A stretch of 64,000 nt of DNA from NCBI GenBank assembly GCA_964036315.1, contig OZ038500.1, forward strand, positions 61,970,102 through 62,034,101. Direction: 5' to 3'. This document shows positions 30,805-41,895 of the stretch, piece by piece. A model generated the notes under the pieces. It made no database searches. It saw nothing but the letters and a program-made list of their open reading frames with translations, and was not told where the DNA came from. Each line of letters starts with the position of its first letter. Position 1 is the stretch's first letter. This stretch comes from Acanthosepion esculentum. Lineage: Eukaryota; Mollusca; Cephalopoda; Sepiida; Sepiidae. Both the position numbers and the translations under genes were made by a program.

Positions 30805-33800
30805 TTAAGAACTCTGACCATATCCCTGGCTGCTAGCGTCTGAGAAGTGATGTAGCTCAGTCCTTAGGATCTTTCCAAAGTTATCGGGCGTGAAACATCT
30901 TGGGATTTGAATTTTCTCGAGATTTGTCAAATCATTCACCCAACTCTCCCACCTTGGCTTCAACTCGCTTGGGAGTGGTTCATCCCAACTGATGCCTCTC
31001 TGGCACATCTCTTGCAATACTTTCTTTCCCTGTAGAATGAATGGGGCCAAAAAACCTAGTGGATCATATACAGAAGATACGATGGACAGAACACCACGCC
31101 TAGTAGCCGGCTTCTCATTGAGCAGTATTTTAAAGCAGAAGGCGTCTCTCTCCACATTCCACCTTATTCCTAAAGCCCCTTGTACTGGAAGATCATCATG
31201 ATGGAAGTCTACATTCTTCACTTCAGCAGCATGCTCCTTTATGTCAATAGATTCCAACACTCGTCTGTTATTGGAAATGAACTTGTGAAGATGTAACTTT
31301 CCTTTAGTGCATAAAGCTTGGGCTTCTTTTACTAATTTGATTGTTTTATCAACAGATTCCAAGCTTATGAGACCATCATCCACGTAAAAAAATTTTCTAA
31401 TAAAACTGGCTGCTGCCGGGTAACATATCTCATTTTGACTAGCGAGGTGTTTCATGCCATAATTAGCACAGCCTGGCGATGATGATGCTCCAAAGAGGTG
31501 AACCTTCATCCGATATTCTACTGGTTGTGAAGCAGTGTCTCCATTCTCCCACCATAAGAATCGTAAATAATCCCTGTCGTTTCCGTCAACATGAAATCTG
31601 TGAAACATTCTTTCAACATCGCACATGACGGCAATCGGATGCTTACGGAACCTGTTGAGCACTCCAGTTAATCCGTTTGTAAGATCAGGCCCTGTTAGTA
31701 AATGGTCATTTAAAGCAGTTCCCTCATACTTTGCGGAAGCATCGAAAACAACCCTGATTTTATTGGGTTTTTTCGGATGATAAACACCTTGGTGTGGAAT
31801 GTACCACACAGCTCCTGGCTCTGGTTTCTTCTTTATCCTTTCTGCATCACCGTCTCTAAAAATATCTTCCATGAATTCTACATAGTCTCTCTTAAACTTG
31901 GGGTCTCTGTCTAGCTTCTTCTTAAGGTGTTTCAACCGAACCAAGGCAAGCTTCCTGTTGTCTGGTAGGTAAGGACGTTCTTTAAAGGGAAGAGGCATTT
32001 CTAGATGGCCATGCTCATTCTGGTGGATGCCCTCTTTTAGGATGTGCAGGAACTGAATATCTTCTTGAGATATACTCTTCTCTCCTAATTTGTTATCTTT
32101 GAAGTCCGATTCAAGTGCTCTAATAGCGGCTAATGGTGTTGTAAGTGGGAGCTCTTTGACAGAAGTGCGATGACACAGACCAGTTACATTTCTCAAGTTT
32201 GCCGGCTGGGGTGTGGTTCCTATGATACTCCAACCAAGGTCTGTTTTGATAGCATAGGGTTCATGATTACCTCCCGTGATAACTCTTCGTGGTGCTAATG
32301 CTCTGGAGCAATCGTAGCCAATTAGAAGTCCAACACCACAATCCATCAAAGGGGGGATCTCTCGAGATATATCTGCTAAGTGTTTCCATCTACTGGCTGT
32401 TTCACAGGTGGGAATATGTGCCCGCTCAAGTGGGATGAACTCTCTTGTATAAGAGGGAGGTAGATCCAACCAGGTGTCTGAGGAGAATCCCCTAACTCTT
32501 AGTCCAATAACCCTCTGACTTGTCACAATGGAGTCTTTGCCCATCATTGTGGAGAGTTTCAACTTGACAGGTTCCATCTTTACTTTCATTTTTTCACACA
32601 CTTCTTGATCTGCAAATGTGTGACTGCTTTGAGTGTCCAATAGGGCATACACCAAAATTTCAGTGTTACCAGTACTGGGTGAGGAAATCCATACTGGTAC
32701 TATCATTGAGGTACTCTCACCTTTACCCCCATTTACACAGCAAGATGATGAAATCTTATCTTCCTTCTGCGACGAAGAACTGTTTGCTGGAGGATGGTCT
32801 TCATGTAAGGGAGTTGGATGACGTCCATGGCATGAGCCACATACAGCTTTCCTTCGGCACTCTCTAGAAATGTGTCCCCCTCTTAAGCAGCCAAAGCATA
32901 GTCTATTGTCCATAATGAATCTTTTCTTCTCTTCCATAGATTTCTCTGTTAGTTTTGGACATTCACATAAGGAATAGTCATTACCACAACATATACATTT
33001 GTTATGTGACCATATGTGCTTCTTTGTGGGATTCCTCGACACTATCTCATCCTCCTCGGACTTGGCTGAGGTATTTAAAACATCCGAGTCATACATATCC
33101 GTGGTGAGAGTATTTGCCTTGGGATACTTGACGGGCGGCTTTCCCTCGATGGGCTTTAATGCAAGCAATGAGGAGATTGGATTGCATGCTATGCGTGCTT
33201 CCTTTGCAATGAAGGAAGCAAATTCCTGGAAGCTTGGATAGTCTTTGGCTTCATCTAGCTGTTCTGTGACACGTCGATTCCACCTCGATGTGATCCAATC
33301 AGGGAGTTTCTTCAACATCCTTTGGTTTTCCTCACAGTCGTTCAGTATCTGCAAACCCTTAATATGGGGCATGGCATTGCTGCAGTTTTGTAGGAAATCG
33401 CCATATTCTCTAAGTTTAATATAGTCATGTGCACCAATTCTCGGCCACCTGTTCAGTTTTTCTCTAAACGAACGGTGTATGATGAAGGGATGACCATATC
33501 TAGCATTCAGCTTGTCCCATGCTTGTTGGTAGGCCTCCTCATCCTTCCTGTAGAAGCTGCCCTCCAAGGTGGATCTTGCCTCCCCGTCAATGTATCTTTG
33601 CAGATAAAATAGTTTGTCTGCAGGGTCAGAGCACCGTCTTTCTACAAGTGCTTTAAAGCTTGTGCTCCATTCGATAAACTTTAGAGGATCACCGAAAAAT
33701 ACTGTGGGTTCTGGAGTGGGAAGTCGCGTGAGGGCCATTGCCTCCTGCAAGGTCTGCACTAAAGATGCCTCTCCCTTCACATTTCGACCTTCCTTATTTC

Positions 33801-34638
33801 CAATAAAGGGGTTGTTCTCATCACATGAAGGAGTGTGCTTCACATTCCTTTCTCGTGCCTCTTCTTCAGAGTAGACTCTTAGCCTTGCCTCTATAACTTC
33901 GACTTCCTTTTGCTTCTCTAATCTTTTCAATTCTTGGCGATGGGCATCAATGACAGCTTCCATATTAATTTCAGCTCTTTTTGCTGCCAACTCTGCAGCT
34001 GCCTCTGCTCTTTTAGCAGAGATGCTAGATGACTCTGAGGGGTGGTTGGAGAGTTTAGTCGTCGTGGATCCATATATAGATCTGGCATAGTCCCTGTTGA
34101 GTAGCAGTCGTATCCTTGATTTCTCCAACTCAGCATCAAATTCATCTTCATCTTCAACAAGGCGTGTCCTCATTAGTTTCAACAAATCTGCTGTGACAGC
34201 AATGCAAGCATCGACCTTTCTTCGAATTTCTTGGTTTGGTGTCGTTTTCTGTCGTATGTCATCGTACAACCCTTTCATATTGGATTCTAGCTCCTCAATA
34301 TTGTCCATCATATCTTGCAACTCCTTCTCTGAACATTCATTCTTTAACTTTTCTCTAATACTTCTAGCTTCAGTCTTCCATCTTCCATATGTCAAACTAA
34401 ATCTTTTCTCTCTCTGGGATAATTCCTGACCCTTCAGCTCTTTCATCTTAGCTGTTAATTGTCTCTCTCGTGAGGACTTCCTAGTTTCCCCCAATTTTGA
34501 CACAGCTACCGCACCTTGCATAATTTTTCCGTCAGCTGAAACAATACTTGAATTTAGTACATCTTGAGTACCCGTTGGACCGTCTATATGCTCAGCCGAC
34601 AACTCACCCTGAAATAAGAACTCATTTTGGACAGACAT
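30805..34638 (-). CDS. gag-pol: BEL Gag-protease-reverse transcriptase, ends at premature TAA (copy A)
   Basis: Start chosen at the first ATG (34636-34638); an earlier in-frame TTG at 34671 is not needed. The product of 1277 aa has: a charged helical Gag N-terminus with a likely coiled coil (about 211-265); the DUF1759-type Gag region (about 300-460); a cysteine-rich segment near 548-560 and a CX2CX4HX4C knuckle (581-594); an aspartic protease with ALLDTQ (D668), the DTQ form seen in Pao-type proteases, and GLLIGYD (768-774); reverse transcriptase with CDVERMF (D1007) and FFYVDDG (1085-1088); and the start of RNase H with HFSDAS (D1267). It ends at TAA in place of the Tyr usually found after GQSS; the frame stays open beyond. 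The typical BEL/Pao single ORF is otherwise complete. Confidence 0.95.
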   Translation of the reverse strand: MSVQNEFLFQGELSAEHIDGPTGTQDVLNSSIVSADGKIMQGAVAVSKLGETRKSSRERQLTAKMKELKGQELSQREKRFSLTYGRWKTEARSIREKLKNECSEKELQDMMDNIEELESNMKGLYDDIRQKTTPNQEIRRKVDACIAVTADLLKLMRTRLVEDEDEFDAELEKSRIRLLLNRDYARSIYGSTTTKLSNHPSESSSISAKRAEAAAELAAKRAEINMEAVIDAHRQELKRLEKQKEVEVIEARLRVYSEEEARERNVKHTPSCDENNPFIGNKEGRNVKGEASLVQTLQEAMALTRLPTPEPTVFFGDPLKFIEWSTSFKALVERRCSDPADKLFYLQRYIDGEARSTLEGSFYRKDEEAYQQAWDKLNARYGHPFIIHRSFREKLNRWPRIGAHDYIKLREYGDFLQNCSNAMPHIKGLQILNDCEENQRMLKKLPDWITSRWNRRVTEQLDEAKDYPSFQEFASFIAKEARIACNPISSLLALKPIEGKPPVKYPKANTLTTDMYDSDVLNTSAKSEEDEIVSRNPTKKHIWSHNKCICCGNDYSLCECPKLTEKSMEEKKRFIMDNRLCFGCLRGGHISRECRRKAVCGSCHGRHPTPLHEDHPPANSSSSQKEDKISSSCCVNGGKGESTSMIVPVWISSPSTGNTEILVYALLDTQSSHTFADQEVCEKMKVKMEPVKLKLSTMMGKDSIVTSQRVIGLRVRGFSSDTWLDLPPSYTREFIPLERAHIPTCETASRWKHLADISREIPPLMDCGVGLLIGYDCSRALAPRRVITGGNHEPYAIKTDLGWSIIGTTPQPANLRNVTGLCHRTSVKELPLTTPLAAIRALESDFKDNKLGEKSISQEDIQFLHILKEGIHQNEHGHLEMPLPFKERPYLPDNRKLALVRLKHLKKKLDRDPKFKRDYVEFMEDIFRDGDAERIKKKPEPGAVWYIPHQGVYHPKKPNKIRVVFDASAKYEGTALNDHLLTGPDLTNGLTGVLNRFRKHPIAVMCDVERMFHRFHVDGNDRDYLRFLWWENGDTASQPVEYRMKVHLFGASSSPGCANYGMKHLASQNEICYPAAASFIRKFFYVDDGLISLESVDKTIKLVKEAQALCTKGKLHLHKFISNNRRVLESIDIKEHAAEVKNVDFHHDDLPVQGALGIRWNVERDAFCFKILLNEKPATRRGVLSIVSSVYDPLGFLAPFILQGKKVLQEMCQRGISWDEPLPSELKPRWESWVNDLTNLEKIQIPRCFTPDNFGKILRTELHHFSDASSQGYGQSS

Positions 34639-34985
34639 TTCCAGAAACACAATATAAGGGGGACAATGCAACCTAAAGATAATGAATTATAACGCTAGAC
34701 AATTTATACACAAGGATTAATAATAACAATAGAATCTACAATCAGTTTTGGAGGAGGCAAACAGTATGGAAAGACAGTTGTTCGAGGTATAGAGTTAAAG
34801 AGATATATCTCGTTATTTTCCTTTTTGTTTATTTATAATGCTTGTTTACGGAAACAACTTTAACTTCTGTAGTTGACCGCCGTCTGACCTGGGGTGTAAA
34901 TGGCGTCCGCCGCGTCGCGCCTCTGTGAGTGTGAAGTGGAGAGACGAAAACCTTTGGTGGATGACTAACTTGGCCACGTTTTCAC
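34639..34985 (-). promoter_or_regulatory. BEL 5' untranslated region and primer-binding site candidate (copy A)
   Basis: 347 bp between LTR2 and the Gag ATG. A TGG that could start a tRNA primer-binding site lies 9 bp inside the LTR border (TGGCCAAGTTAGTCATCC on the minus strand, about 34976-34959). The offset is larger than usual, and the primer tRNA is not identified. Confidence 0.4.
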
Positions 34986-35529
34986 TGTAACTACACTGGT
35001 CAACAAAAAATAAGGTCCACGCTTCGTACTGATGTTTTCCACGACTTTATTCGATAACTCTATAACACCGTGAAAACTACATAAAACAAAAGGAAAACAG
35101 ACAATAAACAAGAAGGGTTACAAACAACCTTTAAGGAAAATAACGGATTTTAAATAAAATATCAGGAAACACGAAGGAAATTGACATAAAATCACTTATT
35201 TACATATTTAACAATGCTATGAACTAATTACCGTGTTCGCCTGGTAGACCAGTTGTAGATTTTAACTCTGGACGGTAACTCGATGTCTGTCCTCTATCGA
35301 ACCACGTTGTTTCTTTCGCACCACGTTGTTTCTTATTCAATCCCGGGCTAAATGGCCACGTGATGCGATGCGACAATTTATAGCCAAATTCCAAGGAAGG
35401 ACTGTGAATTTAACTTTGCATCAAAATAAAGGGAAACAAAATAAAAGGGATTTTTTTGTTTGTCTTTCTTTCTCTTTCAAGGTCCTTGTTGTCATGGCAA
35501 CACATTTATTCACAATGACGGCAGCTACA
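34986..35529 (-). repeat. BEL LTR2 (shared central LTR), 544 bp
   Basis: Serves as the 3' LTR of copy B and the 5' LTR of copy A. Flanked on each side by internal element sequence, with no target duplication. Confidence 0.95.
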
Positions 35530-35704
35530 CTCCCACCAAATCACCATTGTAATTTCTTTAAGAAGATCAATGGTAATTTCCAAAAAAAAAGGCTGTCATT
35601 GCATTTCACGGATGTCTCTTATACCCTGCAACGCAGTCAAGCTGCACAATTCATGACTTTAAAAGGGTATCCAGCAATGACCAAGCAGGATCAGAGCACA
35701 GATA

Positions 35705-37714
35705 TTACTGGTTGCATTCTACGAGAATGACCAACTTTTGAATGGGTCGTTCAACAACGGATGGTCTAATCATACATTCTCCCTGTTTTCTTGCTCTTCG
35801 CTCTCCCATCTGAAGTTTGACTCTTCGCACAAGGCCATCCTCATCGTGATACGCTTCAAGAACTCTGGCAAGTTTCCATTCATTCCGAGGAAGTTCTTCT
35901 TCCTTGACGATTACTATGTCGCCAGCTTGCGTATTTCGTCTTGGAGTATGCCACCGCTGTCTGAGAGTGATGTTAGCAAGGTATTCTTTCCTCCATCTGC
36001 TCCAGAACTGTTCGGCCAAGTATTGTACCCGTCGCCAACGCTTCCGAGCATACAAGTCTTCCCTGATGAACTCACCAGGTGGGGGCACTGGAATGGAGGA
36101 CTTCATAGTGAGCAAGTGGTTGGGTGTCAACGGCTCCATACTTGTGGGATCGTTAATATTGCTTACAGTGAGTGGACGGCTGTTTACAATAGCCATGGAT
36201 TCATAAAGAAAGGTTCTTAAAGAAGAATCGTCCATTCTTCCAGCACTATGTCTGAGAACTGAGTCTAGTACATTCCTCACTGTCCTGATTTGTCGTTCCC
36301 ATATGCCTCCAGCATGGCTTGAGCTTGGTGCATTCATAATGAAGTCACACTGTTTGTCTGCTAGGTATGCAGCTATTCTTTCCTTGTCCATCTCTTTCAG
36401 TGCCCTTTCTAATTCATTCTTTGCCCCAACAAAGTTAGATCCCTGGTCTGACCGAATGTGTCTCACAGCTCCCCGGATAGCAATAAAACACCGCAGAGCA
36501 TTAATGAAGGCATCAGTTGTCATGTCATCTAGCATCTCAACATGAACTGCTCTGGAACACAAACATGTCAGGAGGAGACCATATCGTTTGTGTTCTTTGC
36601 GACCTTGTTTACTATGAAATGGACCAAAACAGTCCATACCACAGTAGGTGAATGGTGGAGAGGGATCAATACGATCAGCTGGAAGATCTGCCATCTGTTG
36701 TTCTTCTGTTGGTCTACGAGCTCTTCTACATGGGACACACTGCTTTATGTATTGTGCAACCACTCTACTACCGCCAAGTATCCAATACCCATTGGCTCTG
36801 AGTTCGTTTATTGTTTGTCCACGGCCTTGATGTTGCACCCCTTCATGATAATGTGCAAGAATGAGGCGGGTGATAATGCTATCTCTTGGGAGAATTATTG
36901 GGTGCCTAAAATCAATAGGTCCGGGTGCTCTCCTCAATCTCCCTCCTACTCTTAGTATGTCATCCTGAATGAGTGGATTCAGTTGGTACAGATGGTGATT
37001 GCAAGGCAACCTTCCAGATTTCTGGTTGAGCAGGTTTAACTCGTCCATAAAGGCGTCTTGTTGTGTGAGTCTGACAAGAGTAAGTGCAACCTTTCTTCTT
37101 TCTTCCACACTTAAGGGTTCAATGGACTTAGATTTCTTAGCCAGCCGTTGGATCCGAGCGATCACCTTCACTGCTGTGGTCCATTTAGAGAAGGCCTTGA
37201 ATCGTTCCTGGAGGTCGACATGTCTTTCAGAGTCAGTTTTAAACACTTGGATAACCTTGACTTCAGGATCTCCTACCAGCAGTTCTGAAATACCTTGTTT
37301 TGTGACTACTTCTCGTTCCCACAAAAACTTGGGTCCCGTGAACCAGTTTGATTTTATGAGTTCCATCACACTGAGGCCTCTAGATGCGTGATCAGCAGGA
37401 TTTTCCAAGGTATCAATGTAGTGCCATTGTTTAGGATCAGTGGTTTCGCGAATTCTCTGAACACGGTTGGCTACAAAGACGTGGAATCTTCGAGCATCGT
37501 TATTGATATAGCCAAGAACTACCTGGGAATCTGTCCAGAAATATTCTCTATCAACCTTAAGTTCCAGTTCCACTCTGAGCATGTTGCTGATCGTGGCAGA
37601 GGTCATGGCTGCAGTCAGCTTCAATCTTGGTATGGTGACTATTTTTATGGGTGCGACTCTAGCTTTACCCATAATCAATGCGCAATGCACCTGATCTTTA
37701 CTTACAAGTCTAAT
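35705..37714 (-). CDS. pol: BEL Pol C-terminus: RNase H rest, integrase (copy B)
   Basis: Protein identical to 28795-30804, including the PRLKL substitution and the same upstream TAA. The one nucleotide difference seen (36452) is silent. Integrase H2C2 and DDE residues are all present. The stop and the substitution must predate the duplication of the element. Confidence 0.93.
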   Translation of the reverse strand: MRLVSKDQVHCALIMGKARVAPIKIVTIPRLKLTAAMTSATISNMLRVELELKVDREYFWTDSQVVLGYINNDARRFHVFVANRVQRIRETTDPKQWHYIDTLENPADHASRGLSVMELIKSNWFTGPKFLWEREVVTKQGISELLVGDPEVKVIQVFKTDSERHVDLQERFKAFSKWTTAVKVIARIQRLAKKSKSIEPLSVEERRKVALTLVRLTQQDAFMDELNLLNQKSGRLPCNHHLYQLNPLIQDDILRVGGRLRRAPGPIDFRHPIILPRDSIITRLILAHYHEGVQHQGRGQTINELRANGYWILGGSRVVAQYIKQCVPCRRARRPTEEQQMADLPADRIDPSPPFTYCGMDCFGPFHSKQGRKEHKRYGLLLTCLCSRAVHVEMLDDMTTDAFINALRCFIAIRGAVRHIRSDQGSNFVGAKNELERALKEMDKERIAAYLADKQCDFIMNAPSSSHAGGIWERQIRTVRNVLDSVLRHSAGRMDDSSLRTFLYESMAIVNSRPLTVSNINDPTSMEPLTPNHLLTMKSSIPVPPPGEFIREDLYARKRWRRVQYLAEQFWSRWRKEYLANITLRQRWHTPRRNTQAGDIVIVKEEELPRNEWKLARVLEAYHDEDGLVRRVKLQMGERRARKQGECMIRPSVVERPIQKLVILVECNQ

Positions 37715-40700
37715 TTAAGAACTCTGACCATATCCCTGGCTGCTAGCGTCTGAGAAGTGATGTAGCTCAGTCCTTAGGATCTTTCCAAAGTTATCGGGCG
37801 TGAAACATCTTGGGATTTGAATTTTCTCGAGATTTGTCAAATCATTCACCCAACTCTCCCACCTTGGCTTCAACTCGCTTGGGAGTGGTTCATCCCAACT
37901 GATGCCTCTCTGGCACATCTCTTGCAATACTTTCTTTCCCTGTAGAATGAATGGGGCCAAAAAACCTAGTGGATCATATACAGAAGATACGATGGACAGA
38001 ACACCACGCCTAGTAGCCGGCTTCTCATTGAGCAGTATTTTAAAGCAGAAGGCGTCTCTCTCCACATTCCACCTTATTCCTAAAGCCCCTTGTACTGGAA
38101 GATCATCATGATGGAAGTCTACATTCTTCACTTCAGCAGCATGCTCCTTTATGTCAATAGATTCCAACACTCGTCTGTTATTGGAAATGAACTTGTGAAG
38201 ATGTAACTTTCCTTTAGTGCATAAAGCTTGGGCTTCTTTTACTAATTTGATTGTTTTATCAACAGATTCCAAGCTTATGAGACCATCATCCACGTAAAAA
38301 AATTTTCTAATAAAACTGGCTGCTGCCGGGTAACATATCTCATTTTGACTAGCGAGGTGTTTCATGCCATAATTAGCACAGCCTGGCGATGATGATGCTC
38401 CAAAGAGGTGAACCTTCATCCGATATTCTACTGGTTGTGAAGCAGTGTCTCCATTCTCCCACCATAAGAATCGTAAATAATCCCTGTCGTTTCCGTCAAC
38501 ATGAAATCTGTGAAACATTCTTTCAACATCGCACATGACGGCAATCGGATGCTTACGGAACCTGTTGAGCACTCCAGTTAATCCGTTTGTAAGATCAGGC
38601 CCTGTTAGTAAATGGTCATTTAAAGCAGTTCCCTCATACTTTGCGGAAGCATCGAAAACAACCCTGATTTTATTGGGTTTTTTCGGATGATAAACACCTT
38701 GGTGTGGAATGTACCACACAGCTCCTGGCTCTGGTTTCTTCTTTATCCTTTCTGCATCACCGTCTCTAAAAATATCTTCCATGAATTCTACATAGTCTCT
38801 CTTAAACTTGGGGTCTCTGTCTAGCTTCTTCTTAAGGTGTTTCAACCGAACCAAGGCAAGCTTCCTGTTGTCTGGTAGGTAAGGACGTTCTTTAAAGGGA
38901 AGAGGCATTTCTAGATGGCCATGCTCATTCTGGTGGATGCCCTCTTTTAGGATGTGCAGGAACTGAATATCTTCTTGAGATATACTCTTCTCTCCTAATT
39001 TGTTATCTTTGAAGTCCGATTCAAGTGCTCTAATAGCGGCTAATGGTGTTGTAAGTGGGAGCTCTTTGACAGAAGTGCGATGACACAGACCAGTTACATT
39101 TCTCAAGTTTGCCGGCTGGGGTGTGGTTCCTATGATACTCCAACCAAGGTCTGTTTTGATAGCATAGGGTTCATGATTACCTCCCGTGATAACTCTTCGT
39201 GGTGCTAATGCTCTGGAGCAATCGTAGCCAATTAGAAGTCCAACACCACAATCCATCAAAGGGGGGATCTCTCGAGATATATCTGCTAAGTGTTTCCATC
39301 TACTGGCTGTTTCACAGGTGGGAATATGTGCCCGCTCAAGTGGGATGAACTCTCTTGTATAAGAGGGAGGTAGATCCAACCAGGTGTCTGAGGAGAATCC
39401 CCTAACTCTTAGTCCAATAACCCTCTGACTTGTCACAATGGAGTCTTTGCCCATCATTGTGGAGAGTTTCAACTTGACAGGTTCCATCTTTACTTTCATT
39501 TTTTCACACACTTCTTGATCTGCAAATGTGTGACTGCTTTGAGTGTCCAATAGGGCATACACCAAAATTTCAGTGTTACCAGTACTGGGTGAGGAAATCC
39601 ATACTGGTACTATCATTGAGGTACTCTCACCTTTACCCCCATTTACACAGCAAGATGATGAAATCTTATCTTCCTTCTGCGACGAAGAACTGTTTGCTGG
39701 AGGATGGTCTTCATGTAAGGGAGTTGGATGACGTCCATGGCATGAGCCACATACAGCTTTCCTTCGGCACTCTCTAGAAATGTGTCCCCCTCTTAAGCAG
39801 CCAAAGCATAGTCTATTGTCCATAATGAATCTTTTCTTCTCTTCCATAGATTTCTCTGTTAGTTTTGGACATTCACATAAGGAATAGTCATTACCACAAC
39901 ATATACATTTGTTATGTGACCATATGTGCTTCTTTGTGGGATTCCTCGACACTATCTCATCCTCCTCGGACTTGGCTGAGGTATTTAAAACATCCGAGTC
40001 ATACATATCCGTGGTGAGAGTATTTGCCTTGGGATACTTGACGGGCGGCTTTCCCTCGATGGGCTTTAATGCAAGCAATGAGGAGATTGGATTGCATGCT
40101 ATGCGTGCTTCCTTTGCAATGAAGGAAGCAAATTCCTGGAAGCTTGGATAGTCTTTGGCTTCATCTAGCTGTTCTGTGACACGTCGATTCCACCTCGATG
40201 TGATCCAATCAGGGAGTTTCTTCAACATCCTTTGGTTTTCCTCACAGTCGTTCAGTATCTGCAAACCCTTAATATGGGGCATGGCATTGCTGCAGTTTTG
40301 TAGGAAATCGCCATATTCTCTAAGTTTAATATAGTCATGTGCACCAATTCTCGGCCACCTGTTCAGTTTTTCTCTAAACGAACGGTGTATGATGAAGGGA
40401 TGACCATATCTAGCATTCAGCTTGTCCCATGCTTGTTGGTAGGCCTCCTCATCCTTCCTGTAGAAGCTGCCCTCCAAGGTGGATCTTGCCTCCCCGTCAA
40501 TGTATCTTTGCAGATAAAATAGTTTGTCTGCAGGGTCAGAGCACCGTCTTTCTACAAGTGCTTTAAAGCTTGTGCTCCATTCGATAAACTTTAGAGGATC
40601 ACCGAAAAATACTGTGGGTTCTGGAGTGGGAAGTCGCGTGAGGGCCATTGCCTCCTGCAAGGTCTGCACTAAAGATGCCTCTCCCTTCACATTTCGACCT

Positions 40701-41548
40701 TCCTTATTTCCAATAAAGGGGTTGTTCTCATCACATGAAGGAGTGTGCTTCACATTCCTTTCTCGTGCCTCTTCTTCAGAGTAGACTCTTAGCCTTGCCT
40801 CTATAACTTCGACTTCCTTTTGCTTCTCTAATCTTTTCAATTCTTGGCGATGGGCATCAATGACAGCTTCCATATTAATTTCAGCTCTTTTTGCTGCCAA
40901 CTCTGCAGCTGCCTCTGCTCTTTTAGCAGAGATGCTAGATGACTCTGAGGGGTGGTTGGAGAGTTTAGTCGTCGTGGATCCATATATAGATCTGGCATAG
41001 TCCCTGTTGAGTAGCAGTCGTATCCTTGATTTCTCCAACTCAGCATCAAATTCATCTTCATCTTCAACAAGGCGTGTCCTCATTAGTTTCAACAAATCTG
41101 CTGTGACAGCAATGCAAGCATCGACCTTTCTTCGAATTTCTTGGTTTGGTGTCGTTTTCTGTCGTATGTCATCGTACAACCCTTTCATATTGGATTCTAG
41201 CTCCTCAATATTGTCCATCATATCTTGCAACTCCTTCTCTGAACATTCATTCTTTAACTTTTCTCTAATACTTCTAGCTTCAGTCTTCCATCTTCCATAT
41301 GTCAAACTAAATCTTTTCTCTCTCTGGGATAATTCCTGACCCTTCAGCTCTTTCATCTTAGCTGTTAATTGTCTCTCTCGTGAGGACTTCCTAGTTTCCC
41401 CCAATTTTGACACAGCTACCGCACCTTGCATAATTTTTCCGTCAGCTGAAACAATACTTGAATTTAGTACATCTTGAGTACCCGTTGGACCGTCTATATG
41501 CTCAGCCGACAACTCACCCTGAAATAAGAACTCATTTTGGACAGACAT
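37715..41548 (-). CDS. gag-pol: BEL Gag-protease-reverse transcriptase, ends at premature TAA (copy B)
   Basis: Protein identical to copy A, with ATG at 41546-41548 and TAA at 37715-37717. This copy lies next to the outer 5' LTR (LTR3), so in a single genomic transcript from LTR3 it would be the first translated. The domain layout is given under copy A. The reading frame is otherwise free of stops and frameshifts through to integrase. Confidence 0.95.
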   Translation of the reverse strand: MSVQNEFLFQGELSAEHIDGPTGTQDVLNSSIVSADGKIMQGAVAVSKLGETRKSSRERQLTAKMKELKGQELSQREKRFSLTYGRWKTEARSIREKLKNECSEKELQDMMDNIEELESNMKGLYDDIRQKTTPNQEIRRKVDACIAVTADLLKLMRTRLVEDEDEFDAELEKSRIRLLLNRDYARSIYGSTTTKLSNHPSESSSISAKRAEAAAELAAKRAEINMEAVIDAHRQELKRLEKQKEVEVIEARLRVYSEEEARERNVKHTPSCDENNPFIGNKEGRNVKGEASLVQTLQEAMALTRLPTPEPTVFFGDPLKFIEWSTSFKALVERRCSDPADKLFYLQRYIDGEARSTLEGSFYRKDEEAYQQAWDKLNARYGHPFIIHRSFREKLNRWPRIGAHDYIKLREYGDFLQNCSNAMPHIKGLQILNDCEENQRMLKKLPDWITSRWNRRVTEQLDEAKDYPSFQEFASFIAKEARIACNPISSLLALKPIEGKPPVKYPKANTLTTDMYDSDVLNTSAKSEEDEIVSRNPTKKHIWSHNKCICCGNDYSLCECPKLTEKSMEEKKRFIMDNRLCFGCLRGGHISRECRRKAVCGSCHGRHPTPLHEDHPPANSSSSQKEDKISSSCCVNGGKGESTSMIVPVWISSPSTGNTEILVYALLDTQSSHTFADQEVCEKMKVKMEPVKLKLSTMMGKDSIVTSQRVIGLRVRGFSSDTWLDLPPSYTREFIPLERAHIPTCETASRWKHLADISREIPPLMDCGVGLLIGYDCSRALAPRRVITGGNHEPYAIKTDLGWSIIGTTPQPANLRNVTGLCHRTSVKELPLTTPLAAIRALESDFKDNKLGEKSISQEDIQFLHILKEGIHQNEHGHLEMPLPFKERPYLPDNRKLALVRLKHLKKKLDRDPKFKRDYVEFMEDIFRDGDAERIKKKPEPGAVWYIPHQGVYHPKKPNKIRVVFDASAKYEGTALNDHLLTGPDLTNGLTGVLNRFRKHPIAVMCDVERMFHRFHVDGNDRDYLRFLWWENGDTASQPVEYRMKVHLFGASSSPGCANYGMKHLASQNEICYPAAASFIRKFFYVDDGLISLESVDKTIKLVKEAQALCTKGKLHLHKFISNNRRVLESIDIKEHAAEVKNVDFHHDDLPVQGALGIRWNVERDAFCFKILLNEKPATRRGVLSIVSSVYDPLGFLAPFILQGKKVLQEMCQRGISWDEPLPSELKPRWESWVNDLTNLEKIQIPRCFTPDNFGKILRTELHHFSDASSQGYGQSS

Positions 41549-41895
41549 TTCCAGAAACACAATATAAGGGGGACAATGCAACCTAAAGATAATGAATTAT
41601 AACGCTAGACAATTTATACACAAGGATTAATAATAACAATAGAATCTACAATCAGTTTTGGAGGAGGCAAACAGTATGGAAAGACAGTTGTTCGAGGTAT
41701 AGAGTTAAAGAGATATATCTCGTTATTTTCCTTTTTGTTTATTTATAATGCTTGTTTACGGAAACAACTTTAACTTCTGTAGTTGACCGCCGTCTGACCT
41801 GGGGTGTAAATGGCGTCCGCCGCGTCGCGCCTCTGTGAGTGTGAAGTGGAGAGACGAAAACCTTTGGTGGATGACTAACTTGGCCACGTTTTCAC
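41549..41895 (-). promoter_or_regulatory. BEL 5' untranslated region and primer-binding site candidate (copy B)
   Basis: Same 347 bp as in copy A; the TGG candidate lies at 41886-41884. Confidence 0.4.

Noticed and set aside
28828..34429. Numerous plus-strand ORFs across the BEL array (also 35738-41339)
   Set aside because: They lie antisense to the intact Gag-Pol frame and have no domain similarity. They are shadows of the coding strand.
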